Numbered from the stretch's first letter, positions 26,191 through 37,263 are shown. The stretch is DNA of 64,000 nucleotides from Betaproteobacteria bacterium (GCA_016704895.1 JADIZG010000001.1:62001-126000), one strand, 5' to 3'. Translations and numbers: made by a program. The notes: a model not told the origin generated them from the sequence alone.

Positions 26191-26997
26191 ATGGGTCCTG
26201 CGATTCCGGTCGTCACGAGCGAAGTGCTGGCTGGCGCGGGCGCGGGCGCACGCGCGCTCGTCGCGCTCGCGGACCTCGGCGCGACCTACGCCGGATGGAC
26301 GCCGGTGGCCGCGCGACCGGCGCTCGCCGCGGCCGCCGGAGCGGGCCTCGCGCTCTTCGTCGTCGGGGCGATCGCGACGGTCGTTGGGCGGGCGCGGTTC
26401 GTCGCCTTGCAGAACGTTGCCGGTCAGCTTCGCCCCTCGTGGGCGACGCGCGCGGCCCCGGTCGCGCTCGCCCTCGTGCTCGCGGCGAGCGCCTACGTTG
26501 CCGTCCTCGCGCTCGAGGTGCGTCCGCGCCGCGTGTGGGCGCTTCCGACGGTGGCGATGCTTCTCGCGTGGGCGGCCCTGACGTTCGGGGCGAGGGTCCG
26601 TCCCGGTGCGGCGGCGTTCCCGTACGTCGTGTGCGGCCATGCGGCGGGCGCGGTGCTCGTCGAGGCCATCGTGCGGCCGTCGGTGGGTCCGACCTGGGTC
26701 GCCGCGGCGGGCCTGGGCCTCCTGGTCGCGGCCTGGCTGACCTGGGAACGGACGCGGCCTGCGGATCGACGCTGGCCGGCGGGCATCGGAGCCATCGCGT
26801 TCATCCTCGCGATCGGCATCCCCGCCTTGTGGCTCGTGGCGGGACTGGCCGAGCCGGGTGCCGGCCTCCTGGCATTCGCGTCCTCGGTCGCCGGTTTCAC
26901 GCTGCTTCGGTCCGGAGCGCGTGGGCAGCGGACCGGCGTCTCCGGGGGGAGGATCCTGGCCGAGAACGACGGCCCGCGGGGCGCGCGACGATCGTGA
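26191..26997 (+). CDS. Multi-span membrane protein of unknown function
   Basis: A 268-residue protein with about eight hydrophobic segments and short basic loops, starting at the ATG at 26191. I do not recognise the family. The spacing of the helices is faintly like DmsC-type anchor subunits, but no firm motif supports that. It is divergent from the DUF2868 gene across a 74-base gap and is followed by a 226-base gap that carries the Pho boxes of pstS, so it is a single-gene unit. Confidence 0.55.
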   Translation: MGPAIPVVTSEVLAGAGAGARALVALADLGATYAGWTPVAARPALAAAAGAGLALFVVGAIATVVGRARFVALQNVAGQLRPSWATRAAPVALALVLAASAYVAVLALEVRPRRVWALPTVAMLLAWAALTFGARVRPGAAAFPYVVCGHAAGAVLVEAIVRPSVGPTWVAAAGLGLLVAAWLTWERTRPADRRWPAGIGAIAFILAIGIPALWLVAGLAEPGAGLLAFASSVAGFTLLRSGARGQRTGVSGGRILAENDGPRGARRS

Positions 26998-27132
26998 CCG
27001 CCACCTGAAACGGGCCTGTCGAGGGTCCCGTCGGCAGGGGCATTGGGCGGCGCCGCGGCGATCCCCCCGGCTCGTGGCGCACTCAAGCGATTGATCCGTA
27101 GGGTGTTTTCGTGCGAGCCCCTCTGTCGAGTG

Positions 27133-27172
27133 CTGTCATGTCGCGTCAACGCGCCGTCACAATCGCGTAACA
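27133..27172 (+). promoter_or_regulatory. Tandem PhoB-binding sites upstream of pstS
   Basis: Four 7-base half-sites stand at exact 11-base steps: CTGTCAT (27133), CGTCAAC (27144), CGTCACA (27155) and CGTAACA (27166). This is the head-to-tail arrangement of PhoB boxes (consensus CTGTCAT), and the series ends about ten bases before a TTAGGCT that could serve as the −10. An out-of-phase CTGTCGA lies just upstream at 27123. Confidence 0.85.
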
Positions 27173-27223
27173 GGCGCCCGTTAGGCTTCGCGGGTCGGCA
27201 ATCCGATACCCAAGGAGCAGTCC

Positions 27224-28222
<999 letters not shown>

Positions 28223-28340
28223 TCCGTCCGCTGCCGGTACGGCCCCGCGCGGCGGGGTCGCGCCGGACCTCGAGGCACGCGTCTCCGGCGCGCGCGGCCC
28301 CCCGGCCGGCGCGCCGGACGTCCGATGCGGGAGCCGTATA

Positions 28341-29297
28341 ATGAATTCGTCGACAACGTTGCGCCCGCCCCTCGGGGCGAGGCTCCCACCCGTGGTCAGC
28401 GAGCGCCTCGCGAAGAAGTTCTCCCGGAACCTCAAGGAACGGGCGATCGAGGCGGTGCTCTTCCTCGCGGCCTTCGTTTCCGTCGTCACGACGGCCGGGA
28501 TCGTCTACATCCTGGTGAAGGAGAGCGTCGTCTTCTTCGCCGAAGTGCCGCTCTGGCTGTTCCTCACCGACACGCAGTGGACGCCGCTGTTCGACGACGC
28601 CCACTTCGGCATCATGGTGCTGCTGTCGGGCACGATCACGAGCTCGCTCGTCGCGCTCTGCGTGGCGATCCCGCTGGGCACGACGATCGCGGTCTACCTG
28701 TCCGAGTTCGCGTCGCCGAAGGCGCGCGAGATCGCCAAGCCGATCCTGGAGCTCCTCGCCGGCGTTCCGACGATCGTCTACGGCTATTTCGCGCTGCTGT
28801 TCGTCACGCCGCTCCTGCAGGCGATCTACCCGTCGCTGCCCGGCTTCAACCTGCTGTCCGCCGGCATCGTGATGGGCATCATGATCGTTCCCACCGTCGC
28901 GTCGATCTCCGAGGACGCGATGCGCGCGGTGCCGATGTCGCTGCGCGAGGGCTCGTTCGCGATGGGGGCGACGCGGCTGCAGACGGCCGTCAACGTCGTC
29001 GTGCCGGCGGCGATCTCCGGCATCGCCGCGGCGTACATCCTCGGCGTCTCGCGCGCGGTCGGCGAGACGATGATCCTCGCGGTCGCCGCGGGCATGCAGC
29101 CCAACCTGACGTTCAACCCGACGGAGCCGGCGGCGACGATCACCGCCTACATCGTCCAGGTGGCGCTGGGCGACCTGCCGCACGGCAGCGTGGGCTACCA
29201 GACGATCTTCGCCGCGGGCCTGACGCTGATGCTGCTCACGCTGTTCTTCAACCTGATCGGGTTCTGGATGCGCAAGCGATACCGGGAGGCCTACTGA
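28341..29297 (+). CDS. pstC: Phosphate ABC transporter permease PstC
   Basis: A 318-residue inner-membrane permease with six core membrane segments. The EAA loop reads SISEDAMRAVPMSLREGSFAMGATRLQTAVNVVVPAAISGI, and SRAVGETMILAVAAG follows. GGGAG is seven bases before the ATG. The sequence TATAAT covers the start codon and is coincidental or a very close promoter. pstA follows after one base. It pairs with PstA to form the channel for phosphate uptake driven by PstB. Confidence 0.93.
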   Translation: MNSSTTLRPPLGARLPPVVSERLAKKFSRNLKERAIEAVLFLAAFVSVVTTAGIVYILVKESVVFFAEVPLWLFLTDTQWTPLFDDAHFGIMVLLSGTITSSLVALCVAIPLGTTIAVYLSEFASPKAREIAKPILELLAGVPTIVYGYFALLFVTPLLQAIYPSLPGFNLLSAGIVMGIMIVPTVASISEDAMRAVPMSLREGSFAMGATRLQTAVNVVVPAAISGIAAAYILGVSRAVGETMILAVAAGMQPNLTFNPTEPAATITAYIVQVALGDLPHGSVGYQTIFAAGLTLMLLTLFFNLIGFWMRKRYREAY

Positions 29298-29298
29298 C

Positions 29299-30264
29299 AT
29301 GGCGGCCAACGCGCCCGAGTCGACTTCCGCGACCGCGCCGGCCGTCAGGGGCACGACCGGAGACATCCGCAGGCTCATCGCCAGGGCGAAGCGCTGGGAC
29401 GTGATCTTCATCGTGCTCGGCATCCTCGCGCTCGGGGTCGGGTTCCTCACGTTCCTCGCGCTGTTCCTCGACATGCTGATCGACGGCTGGGAGCGCCTCC
29501 GGCCGGAGTTCTTCACGCAGTTTCCGTCGCGCCGCGCGAGCCAGGCAGGCATCCTGTCGGCGTGGGTCGGGACGACGCTGGTGATGATCGTCACCGCGGT
29601 GGTCGCGGTGCCGCTCGGCGTGGCGGCGGGGATCTACCTCGAGGAGTACGCGCCCAAGAACTGGGTCACCGACGTCATCGAGATCAACATCACCAACCTC
29701 GCGGGCGTCCCGTCGATCGTCTACGGCCTGCTCGCGCTCGGGCTGTTCGTCTACGCGTTCGGACTGGGGCAGAGCGTGCAGACGGCGGGCCTCACGCTCG
29801 CCCTGCTGATCCTTCCCATCGTCATCGTCTCGACGCGCGAGGCGATCCGCGCGATCCCGGCGATGATCCGCGAAGGCGCCTACGCGGTCGGAGCGACCCG
29901 GTGGCAGACCGTCAAGGACCACATCCTGCCGTACTCGATGCCGGGCATCCTGACCGGCGTGATCATCGGGCTCTCCCGCGCGATCGGCGAGACCGCCCCG
30001 ATCATCACGATCGGCGCGCTGACGTTCATCGCGTTCCTGCCGCCGTCGCCGGTGACCGCGGACTTCCCGTTCCTCTCGTTCGAATGGCTCCGGGCGCCGT
30101 TCACCGTGATGCCGATCCAGATGTTCAACTGGACCTCGCGGCCGGACGAGGCGTTCCACGCCAATGCGGCCGCGGCGGGCGCGATCCTCGTGTTCATGAC
30201 GCTGACGATGAACGGCCTCGCGATCTGGCTGCGCTACCGGCTGCGCAAGAACATCAAATGGTGA
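29299..30264 (+). CDS. pstA: Phosphate ABC transporter permease PstA
   Basis: A 321-residue permease. The first hydrophobic segment is at about 34–58. The transporter loop reads STREAIRAIPAMIREGAYAVGATRWQTVKDHILPYSMPGI, followed by SRAIGETAPIITIGAL. It has an extended segment before the last helix, as in other proteobacterial PstA proteins. Its stop overlaps the beginning of pstB, which indicates coupling in the pstSCAB unit. Confidence 0.93.
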   Translation: MAANAPESTSATAPAVRGTTGDIRRLIARAKRWDVIFIVLGILALGVGFLTFLALFLDMLIDGWERLRPEFFTQFPSRRASQAGILSAWVGTTLVMIVTAVVAVPLGVAAGIYLEEYAPKNWVTDVIEINITNLAGVPSIVYGLLALGLFVYAFGLGQSVQTAGLTLALLILPIVIVSTREAIRAIPAMIREGAYAVGATRWQTVKDHILPYSMPGILTGVIIGLSRAIGETAPIITIGALTFIAFLPPSPVTADFPFLSFEWLRAPFTVMPIQMFNWTSRPDEAFHANAAAAGAILVFMTLTMNGLAIWLRYRLRKNIKW

Positions 30265-31124
30265 CCCCGATGGAACCTCGTGCCCAGTCCCGTTCCCACG
30301 CCGCGATGCTCGGCAGCGGGAACGCCGCCGCGATCGCGCCGGCCCACGTCGACGCGCCCCTGCCGCCGCTGAAGGCGGAGACGCGCGACCTCCACTTCCA
30401 CTACGGCAAGTTCCAGGCGCTCAAGGGCGTCGAGATGCCCGTCTACGAGAACAAGGTCACGGCGCTGATCGGCCCCTCGGGTTGCGGAAAGTCGACGCTG
30501 CTCCGCTGCTTCAACCGGATGCACGACCTCTATCCGGGCAACCGCTACGACGGCCAGATCATCCTGCATCCGGACAACACCGACCTGCTGGCGGACGACG
30601 TCGACCCGATCGAGGTGAGGATGCGCGTCTCGATGGTGTTCCAGAAGCCCAACCCGTTTCCGAAGTCCATCTACGAGAACGTCGCCTACGGCCTGCGGGT
30701 TCGCGGCATGAAGGGCAAGAACGCGCTCGACGAAAAGGTCGAGGAGTCGCTCAAGGGCGCGGCGCTGTGGGACGAGGTCAAGAATCGCCTGAACGAGGTC
30801 GGCTCGAACCTGTCGGGCGGGCAGCAGCAGCGCCTGTGCATCGCCCGGGCGCTCGCGACCGACCCCGAGATCATGCTGTTCGACGAGCCGACCTCGGCGC
30901 TCGACCCGATCGCCACGGCGAGCATCGAAGAGCTCGTCACCGAGCTCAAGAAGAAGGTCACGATCCTGATCGTCACGCACAACATGCAGCAGGCGGCCCG
31001 TGTCTCGGACTACACTGCCTACATGTACCTCGGCGAGCTGGTCGAGTTCGGCCAGACCGACCACCTCTTCTTCAAGCCGAAGAAGAAGGAAACCGAGGAC
31101 TACATCACCGGTCGCTTCGGCTGA
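30258..31124 (+). CDS. pstB: Phosphate ABC transporter ATP-binding protein
   Basis: An ATPase of about 285 residues. Walker A is GPSGCGKST, the Q-loop region is VFQKPNPFPKSIYENV, the signature is LSGGQQQR, and Walker B is IMLFDEPTSALD with the switch His in VTHNM. Three in-frame starts exist (ATG 30258, GTG 30261, ATG 30270) and none has a clear ribosome site. The first overlaps the pstA stop and is used here. The 40-residue leader before the ABC domain is a little long but common in betaproteobacteria. It powers the PstCA channel. Confidence 0.93.
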   Translation: MVTPMEPRAQSRSHAAMLGSGNAAAIAPAHVDAPLPPLKAETRDLHFHYGKFQALKGVEMPVYENKVTALIGPSGCGKSTLLRCFNRMHDLYPGNRYDGQIILHPDNTDLLADDVDPIEVRMRVSMVFQKPNPFPKSIYENVAYGLRVRGMKGKNALDEKVEESLKGAALWDEVKNRLNEVGSNLSGGQQQRLCIARALATDPEIMLFDEPTSALDPIATASIEELVTELKKKVTILIVTHNMQQAARVSDYTAYMYLGELVEFGQTDHLFFKPKKKETEDYITGRFG

Positions 31125-31207
31125 CGCCGGGCAGGCAACGGGAGACAGGCGCGCTCGGGGAGGACGAAGACCCGCGCCTGATCGACGCGGTCGGCGCCGA
31201 CGAGCGG

Positions 31208-31750
31208 GTGATCAACCAGAGCCAGGTCGACATCGACCAGCTGTGCGCGCAGATCATCGCGCGGCGGCAGCCGACGGCGGTCGACCTGCGCATGATCCTC
31301 ACCGTCAGCAAGATCGTGAACGACCTCGAGCGCATCGGCGACGAGGTGAAGAAGGTCGCCTACAAGGCGGCCACGATCCGCGGCAGCGAGCGCCTGACGC
31401 GCATGCGGTACTACGACGTCGTCCGCGTGGCGCAGGGCGCGCAGAGCATGCTGCACAAGGCGCTCGACGCGTTCGCGCGGCTGGACGTGGACGCGGCCGC
31501 CGAGGTCGTCGACGAGGACGACGCGATCGACCTCGCGTTCAACGCGATCATGCGTCAGCTCATCAGCTTCATGATGGAGGATCCGCGCACGATCTCGAGC
31601 GCGCTGGAAGCGGTCTTCATCGCGAAATCGATCGAGCGCATCGGCGACCACGCCAAGAACGTCGCCGAGTCCGTGGTCCAGGTGGTGAAGGGCAAGGACG
31701 TCCGCCACGCGTCGGCGGAGCAGATCCGCGCCGAGGTGGCCGGCGAGTGA
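31208..31750 (+). CDS. phoU: PhoU, phosphate signalling regulator, N-terminally short
   Basis: The PhoU body is clear: VINQSQVDIDQLCAQIIARRQPTAVDLRMI with LERIGDEVKKVAYKA in repeat one, and AFNAIMRQLISFMMEDPRTI with KSIERIGDHAKNVAESVV in repeat two. The usual first 45 or so residues (helix 1 of the first repeat) are missing. Only 54 bases lie between the pstB stop and the first recognisable PhoU codons at about 31178. The GTG at 31208 is the first in-frame start. PhoU couples PstSCAB occupancy to PhoR. A deletion of roughly 130–150 bases at the pstB–phoU junction, real or from assembly, would explain the sequence. Confidence 0.8.
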   Translation: MINQSQVDIDQLCAQIIARRQPTAVDLRMILTVSKIVNDLERIGDEVKKVAYKAATIRGSERLTRMRYYDVVRVAQGAQSMLHKALDAFARLDVDAAAEVVDEDDAIDLAFNAIMRQLISFMMEDPRTISSALEAVFIAKSIERIGDHAKNVAESVVQVVKGKDVRHASAEQIRAEVAGE

Positions 31751-31752
31751 CG

Positions 31753-32439
31753 ATGCCCACGATCCTCGCCGTCGAGGACGAGCCGGCGATCCTCGAGCTG
31801 CTCAAGGTGAACCTGCACGACGCCGGGTTCGAGGTCATGACCGCCCCGGACGCGGAGTCCGCCCAGCAGCTGCTCAGGGATTCCCTTCCGGATCTGCTGC
31901 TGCTCGACTGGATGCTGCCGGGACAGTCGGGGCTCGCACTCGCCAAGCAGCTGCGCGCGGACGCGCGTACGCGCGAGCTGCCGATCATCATGGTGACGGC
32001 GCGCACGGACGAGGCCGACCGGGTCGCCGGGCTGGAGGCCTGGGTCGACGACTACGTGACCAAGCCGTTCTCGCCCCGCGAGCTCAAGGCGCGCATCAAG
32101 TCCGTGCTGAGGCGCCGCGCGCCGGAGGCGGCGCAGGAGCCGCTTCAGGCCGGTGCGCTCCGGATGGATCCGATGACCCAGCGCGTCACGGCCGACGGGG
32201 CGTCGGTGCACCTCGGCCCGACCGAGTTCCGGCTGCTGCGCTTCTTCCTCGCGAGACCCGAGCGCGTCCACTCGCGCACCCAGCTGCTCGACCAGGTGTG
32301 GGGCGACCACGTCTACATCGAGGAGCGCACCGTGGACGTGCACATCCGGCGCTTGAGGCTCGCGCTCGAGCCGTACGGCCTGGACTCGCTGATCGAGACC
32401 GTCCGGGGGAGCGGCTACCGCCTCGCCGTTCCGCGATGA
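31753..32439 (+). CDS. phoB: Phosphate regulon response regulator PhoB
   Basis: A 228-residue OmpR-type regulator. The receiver has acidic residues EDE at 8–10, the phospho-acceptor Asp in LLLDWMLPG, the switch Thr in VTARTDEADR and the Lys in TKPFSP. The DNA-binding domain ends RTVDVHIRRLRLALEPYG…VRGSGYRL. It binds the Pho boxes found upstream of pstS. One oddity is GLEAWVDDYVTKPF, where the family nearly always has GLEAGADDY; two adjacent unusual residues suggest a local change or read error. It overlaps phoR by four bases. Confidence 0.93.
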   Translation: MPTILAVEDEPAILELLKVNLHDAGFEVMTAPDAESAQQLLRDSLPDLLLLDWMLPGQSGLALAKQLRADARTRELPIIMVTARTDEADRVAGLEAWVDDYVTKPFSPRELKARIKSVLRRRAPEAAQEPLQAGALRMDPMTQRVTADGASVHLGPTEFRLLRFFLARPERVHSRTQLLDQVWGDHVYIEERTVDVHIRRLRLALEPYGLDSLIETVRGSGYRLAVPR

Positions 32440-33812
32440 GCCATGCGTTCCGGAGCGGCCTGATCGCGCCGGCGGGTGTCGCGGTCGCGACGCTCGTCAC
32501 ATGGGCAGCCGCAGGGGCGGCGTGGGCGCTCGCGGTGCTGGCTGCAGGCGCGCTCGCGATCATCGGCATCCACCTCTGGCACATCCACCTGGTGACCGAG
32601 TGGGCCAGGGGACCGCTCGACGCGCTGCCGCCGGAGGGGCGGGGCGTCTGGGCAGACGCGTGCTCCGCGATCTACCGCAGGACGCGACTGCGCTCCGCGT
32701 ACCAGCGCGACCTCCAGCTGACGATCGACCGCTTCCGCAAGGCGGCCGAGGCGATTCCGGACGGCGTCATCGTGCTCGACGCCGCCGGCCGCATCGAGTG
32801 GGCGAATCCCCGCGCGCAGGCGCAACTCGGCCTCGATCTGGACCGCGATCGAGGCCAGCCGATCGTCAACCTGATCCGGCAGCCGGAGTTCCATCGCTAC
32901 CTCGACGCCGGCGACTACGGCGAGAGCATCGTGGTCGAGTGGAGCCAGGGGGGCGTGCGCCGCGCGCTCGCGCTCCAGGCGGTTCCCTTCGAGGTCGACG
33001 AGCGCCTGCTGCTGTCGCACGACGTGACGCAGATCGAGGCGGTCGCGCGCATGCGCCGCGACTTCATCGCCAACGTGTCGCACGAGCTCAAGACGCCGCT
33101 CACCGTGATCGCCGGCTTCGTCGAGACGATGCAGGACCTCGACCTCGACGCGCGCCAGCGGTCGCGCTTCCTCGGCCTGATGCAGGAGCAGGCGCGCAAC
33201 ATGCAGCGCCTGGTCAGCGACCTGCTGACGTTGTCGGCGCTCGAGAGCGAGCACAACGCGATCGCCGACGAGCGCTTCGCGGTCCTGCCGCTCGTCCTCG
33301 AGCTGTCGGCCGAGGCAAAGGCGCTTTCGGGAGGCCGCCACGTGGTCGAGCTCGACGTGGGCGAGCCCGCGACGATCACCGGCAGCCGCGACGAGCTCCG
33401 GAGCGCTTTCTCGAACCTCGTGTCGAACGCGATCCGCTACACGCCGCCCGACGGGACGATCGGGCTGGCGTGGCGCGTCGAGCCGTCGGGCTGCGGCGTG
33501 TTCGCGGTGACCGACTCCGGCATCGGCATCGCGAAGGAGCACCTGCCGCGCCTGACCGAGCGCTTCTACCGCGTCGACCGCTCGCGCTCGCGCGCGACCG
33601 GCGGCACGGGCCTCGGCCTCGCGATCGTCAAGCACGTGCTGCTGCGGCACCAGGCCGAACTCGTCGTCGACAGCACGCCGGGAAGCGGCAGCACGTTCTC
33701 GGTCCGCCTGCCTGCGAAGCGCGTGCGCCTGGAGCCCGTCGCCGACGCGGCCGCGGGGGAGGACGCGCCCGCCCCTACCAGTACCTCAGCGCGGAGCGGA
33801 ACAGGCGCTTGA
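32436..33812 (+). CDS. phoR: Phosphate regulon sensor kinase PhoR
   Basis: A 458-residue histidine kinase. It has two hydrophobic segments near the N-terminus (about 9–45), a short linker, a PAS domain (IPDGVIVLDAAGRIEWANPRA), the H-box DFIANVSHELKTPLTVI, the N-box FSNLVSNAIRYTPPDG and the G-boxes DSGIGI and GTGLGLAIVKH. The ATG overlaps the phoB stop (ATGA). It phosphorylates PhoB when PstSCAB/PhoU signal phosphate shortage. Its last 38 bases overlap the convergent iron alcohol dehydrogenase gene. Confidence 0.93.
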   Translation: MSHAFRSGLIAPAGVAVATLVTWAAAGAAWALAVLAAGALAIIGIHLWHIHLVTEWARGPLDALPPEGRGVWADACSAIYRRTRLRSAYQRDLQLTIDRFRKAAEAIPDGVIVLDAAGRIEWANPRAQAQLGLDLDRDRGQPIVNLIRQPEFHRYLDAGDYGESIVVEWSQGGVRRALALQAVPFEVDERLLLSHDVTQIEAVARMRRDFIANVSHELKTPLTVIAGFVETMQDLDLDARQRSRFLGLMQEQARNMQRLVSDLLTLSALESEHNAIADERFAVLPLVLELSAEAKALSGGRHVVELDVGEPATITGSRDELRSAFSNLVSNAIRYTPPDGTIGLAWRVEPSGCGVFAVTDSGIGIAKEHLPRLTERFYRVDRSRSRATGGTGLGLAIVKHVLLRHQAELVVDSTPGSGSTFSVRLPAKRVRLEPVADAAAGEDAPAPTSTSARSGTGA

Positions 33813-35085
33813 GCTCGTCGCGCCCGATGTCGACCGGCGCGTTCCTGATCACCCGGTACTGAGGCTCGGCGCCGGTCGCGAGCGCGTCGACGTGCGACTC
33901 GTCGAAGCCCAGCGCGTTGAGCCCGTTGGGCATGCCGGTCGCGCGCATCATCGCGATCACGCGCGTAGCCAGCGCCTCGCCCGCGAACTCCGGTCCGGCG
34001 CCCCGCACGTCCGCGCCGAGGCAGTGCGCGCAGTGCAGGTGCCGCTCGGGGCTCGCCGGCGCCGTGTGCCGCCAGACGGACGGGTTGTTGAGCACGACCG
34101 CCATCCCGTGCGGGACGAGCGAGGCGCCCTCCGGGTAGCCCGGCACGTGCCAGTTCTTCGTGAGGCCCGACACCGCGTAGGATAGGCCGTGCGGCAGGTG
34201 GCAGCCGGCCGCGTTGAACGCGATGCCCGCGAGCATCGCCGCGTACATCATCTCGGTGCGCGCCTCGGTGTCGGACGCATCGCGCACCGCGCGCTCGAGG
34301 AACGCGCCGACGAGCTCGAGCGCCTTCGTCGCGAGCATGTCCGAGAACGGGTTCGCGCCCTGCGACACCGGACGCAGCACGCCCTTCGCGGGATTGAGCC
34401 TGCGCGGATACGCGCGCGCCGTGATCGACTCGAGCGCGTGGCTCATGCAGTCGAAGCCGGTCGCGGCGACCGCGGCGCCCGGCAGCGAGCGCGTGACGTC
34501 CGGGTCGACGAGCGCGATCGACGGGATCAGCCGCCGGGAGATGATGCCGGTCTTCGCGTTGATCGAACGCAGCGTGAAGATCGCGATGCCGGTCGTCTCC
34601 GACCCGGTGCCCGAGGTCGTCGGGCACGCGATGTGCGGCCTGACCGCGCCGGGCACGCGCCGCCCTTCGCCGATCGGCGCGTTCACGTACGCCATGAAGT
34701 CCGCCGGGTGCTCGGCGTAGAGGTTCGCGACCTTGCAGGTGTCCATCACCGAGCCGCCGCCGACCGACACGTAGCCGTCGAAGCGACCGCCTGCGGCGAA
34801 GCGGGCGGCGTCCTGGAACGACGCGTCGTCGGGCTCGATCTTCACCGCGTCGTAGACCGCGACGTCGACGCCGGCCGCGGCGAGCGACGCGCGCACCTTC
34901 GCCACGTGCTCCCCCGAAACGAGCCTCGTGTCGGTGAACAGGCCGACGCGCGTCATCCCGAGGTCGCGGGCGTTGTCGCCGGCCTCCGCGAGCACCCCGG
35001 GTCCGAACGTGAACGTCGGCATCCCGACGGTGAACCCGCGGTCGCTGCCCTCGACGAGCGCGAAATCGGCATGGCAGCAACGCAT
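33775..35085 (-). CDS. Iron-containing alcohol dehydrogenase, hydroxyacid-oxoacid transhydrogenase type
   Basis: A 436-residue group III alcohol dehydrogenase. It has GGGSVMDTCKVANLY for dinucleotide binding, PTTSGTGSETTGIAIF, and metal-site regions GFDCMSHALES and CHLPHGLSYAVSG. The overall wording follows ADHFE1/HOT enzymes, which transfer hydride between a hydroxy acid such as 4-hydroxybutyrate and 2-oxoglutarate. It is a single-gene unit convergent with phoR. Nothing nearby defines the substrate. A link to the sulfonate island is possible but not supported by position. Confidence 0.82.
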   Translation of the reverse strand: MRCCHADFALVEGSDRGFTVGMPTFTFGPGVLAEAGDNARDLGMTRVGLFTDTRLVSGEHVAKVRASLAAAGVDVAVYDAVKIEPDDASFQDAARFAAGGRFDGYVSVGGGSVMDTCKVANLYAEHPADFMAYVNAPIGEGRRVPGAVRPHIACPTTSGTGSETTGIAIFTLRSINAKTGIISRRLIPSIALVDPDVTRSLPGAAVAATGFDCMSHALESITARAYPRRLNPAKGVLRPVSQGANPFSDMLATKALELVGAFLERAVRDASDTEARTEMMYAAMLAGIAFNAAGCHLPHGLSYAVSGLTKNWHVPGYPEGASLVPHGMAVVLNNPSVWRHTAPASPERHLHCAHCLGADVRGAGPEFAGEALATRVIAMMRATGMPNGLNALGFDESHVDALATGAEPQYRVIRNAPVDIGRDELKRLFRSALRYW

Positions 35086-35292
35086 TCCCGACCCTCCAGT
35101 TCGTTGTCCCGGCGCCCGGATTATGCCGCGCCGGCCGGGGGCGGGATCGGGACGGCGGGCCGCAGAAATCCGGCATGCCGATCCGCGGGACGAGGGCGCC
35201 CGCAGGAAAGTCTGCGGCGCCGGCGCCGTAACCCGTTGATTCCAATGGAAACCGTGCGACGTTGTGCACCGCAGGCCGGGATTCCGGCCGGT

Positions 35293-35322
35293 TTGACGCC
35301 AAGGCCCTTCGGCTGCTAGAAT
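35293..35322 (+). promoter_or_regulatory. Promoter of the tRNA–tuf operon
   Basis: TTGACG (35293–35298) and TAGAAT (35317–35322) are separated by 18 bases and end 12 bases before the tRNA-Tyr 5' end. This is the expected geometry for a strong stable-RNA promoter. Confidence 0.8.
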
Positions 35323-35334
35323 TTCGAGTTTCGC

Positions 35335-35420
<86 letters not shown>

Positions 35421-35422
35421 TT

Positions 35423-35528
35423 CAGGAGTCAGTTGACAGTTGGCAGTCGCGGCAGGGCCAGGCCGGGCGTCGAAGGATGGCTGCTCAGCGGCGTCACGGC
35501 CAACCGTCAACTGCCGACTGGCTCATGA
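35423..35528. repeat. Inverted copies of the AGTTGACAGTTGGCAGT repeat between tRNA-Tyr and tRNA-Gly
   Basis: A left copy at 35423–35447 (GAGTCAGTTGACAGTTGGCAGT core) and a right, inverted, degenerate copy at about 35500–35522 (ACCGTCAACTGCCGACTGG) fill most of the spacer. The same family recurs at 37098, 37274 and, degraded, near 39625 and 39785. Confidence 0.7.
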
Positions 35529-35533
35529 CCCCC

Positions 35534-35607
35534 GCGGGTGTAGCTCAATGGTAGAGCAGAAGCCTTCCAAGCTTACGACGAGGGTTCGATTCCCTTCACC
35601 CGCTCCA
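35534..35607 (+). tRNA. tRNA-Gly (TCC)
   Basis: A 74-base tRNA with acceptor GCGGGTG pairing with CACCCGC, D-arm GTAGCTCAATGGTAGAGC, anticodon TCC in the loop CTTCCAA, T-loop GGTTCGATTCC, and encoded CCA. Confidence 0.95.
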
Positions 35608-35718
35608 GCGCCTGCCGGCTGGCGCAACGGACGGGAAGCCGTGACGAGGAAGGGCGAAGGCGGGGAAGAAGGCGGGAGTGGCGCACCCTGACCGGCGTGC
35701 CGTGCGAGACGACGACAC

Positions 35719-35793
35719 GCCCATGTAGCTCAGTGGCAGAGCACTCCCTTGGTAAGGGAGAGGTCGCGCGTTCAATCCGCGCCATGGGCACCA
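35719..35793 (+). tRNA. tRNA-Thr (GGT)
   Basis: A 75-base tRNA with acceptor GCCCATG pairing with CATGGGC, anticodon GGT in the loop TTGGTAA, and encoded CCA. The T-loop reads CGTTCAATCCG. It lies 113 bases upstream of tuf. Confidence 0.95.
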
Positions 35794-35906
35794 ACAGCGG
35801 ACGGCGAGAGGGGCACCCGCCCACTCGCCGCAGGAATCAACCGGGATTCGACGGCGGATCCCGGCGGTAGAGCCGACGAGTACCAACGAGACAGCTGGAG
35901 AGAGCG

Positions 35907-37097
<1,191 letters not shown>

Positions 37098-37132
37098 CCA
37101 GGAGTCGGATGACGGTTGACAGATTGGCAGTG
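37098..37132 (+). repeat. Degenerate copy of the intergenic repeat after tuf
   Basis: It starts right at the tuf stop with CCAGGAGTCGGATGACGG, then TTGACAGATTGGCAGTGCC. The order of elements is the same as in the copy after tRNA-Tyr. Confidence 0.6.
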
Positions 37133-37187
37133 CCAGGCGCGCGGCGTCGCGGTGACCGCCAAACCGGCATGTCGACGACCACTGAAT

Positions 37188-37263
37188 AGGCCAGTAGCTC
37201 AATTGGCAGAGCGGCGGTCTCCAAAACCGCAGGTTGGGGGTTCGATTCCCTCCTGGCCTGCCA
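37188..37263 (+). tRNA. tRNA-Trp (CCA)
   Basis: A 76-base tRNA with acceptor AGGCCAG pairing with CTGGCCT, anticodon CCA in the loop CTCCAAA, T-loop GGTTCGATTCC, and encoded CCA end. It is the usual gene between tuf and secE. Confidence 0.95.

Noticed and set aside
28335..28345. TATAAT over the pstC start codon as a promoter
   Set aside because: No −35 partner at a usable distance, and a transcript from it would begin inside pstC. pstC is adequately served by the pstS promoter.
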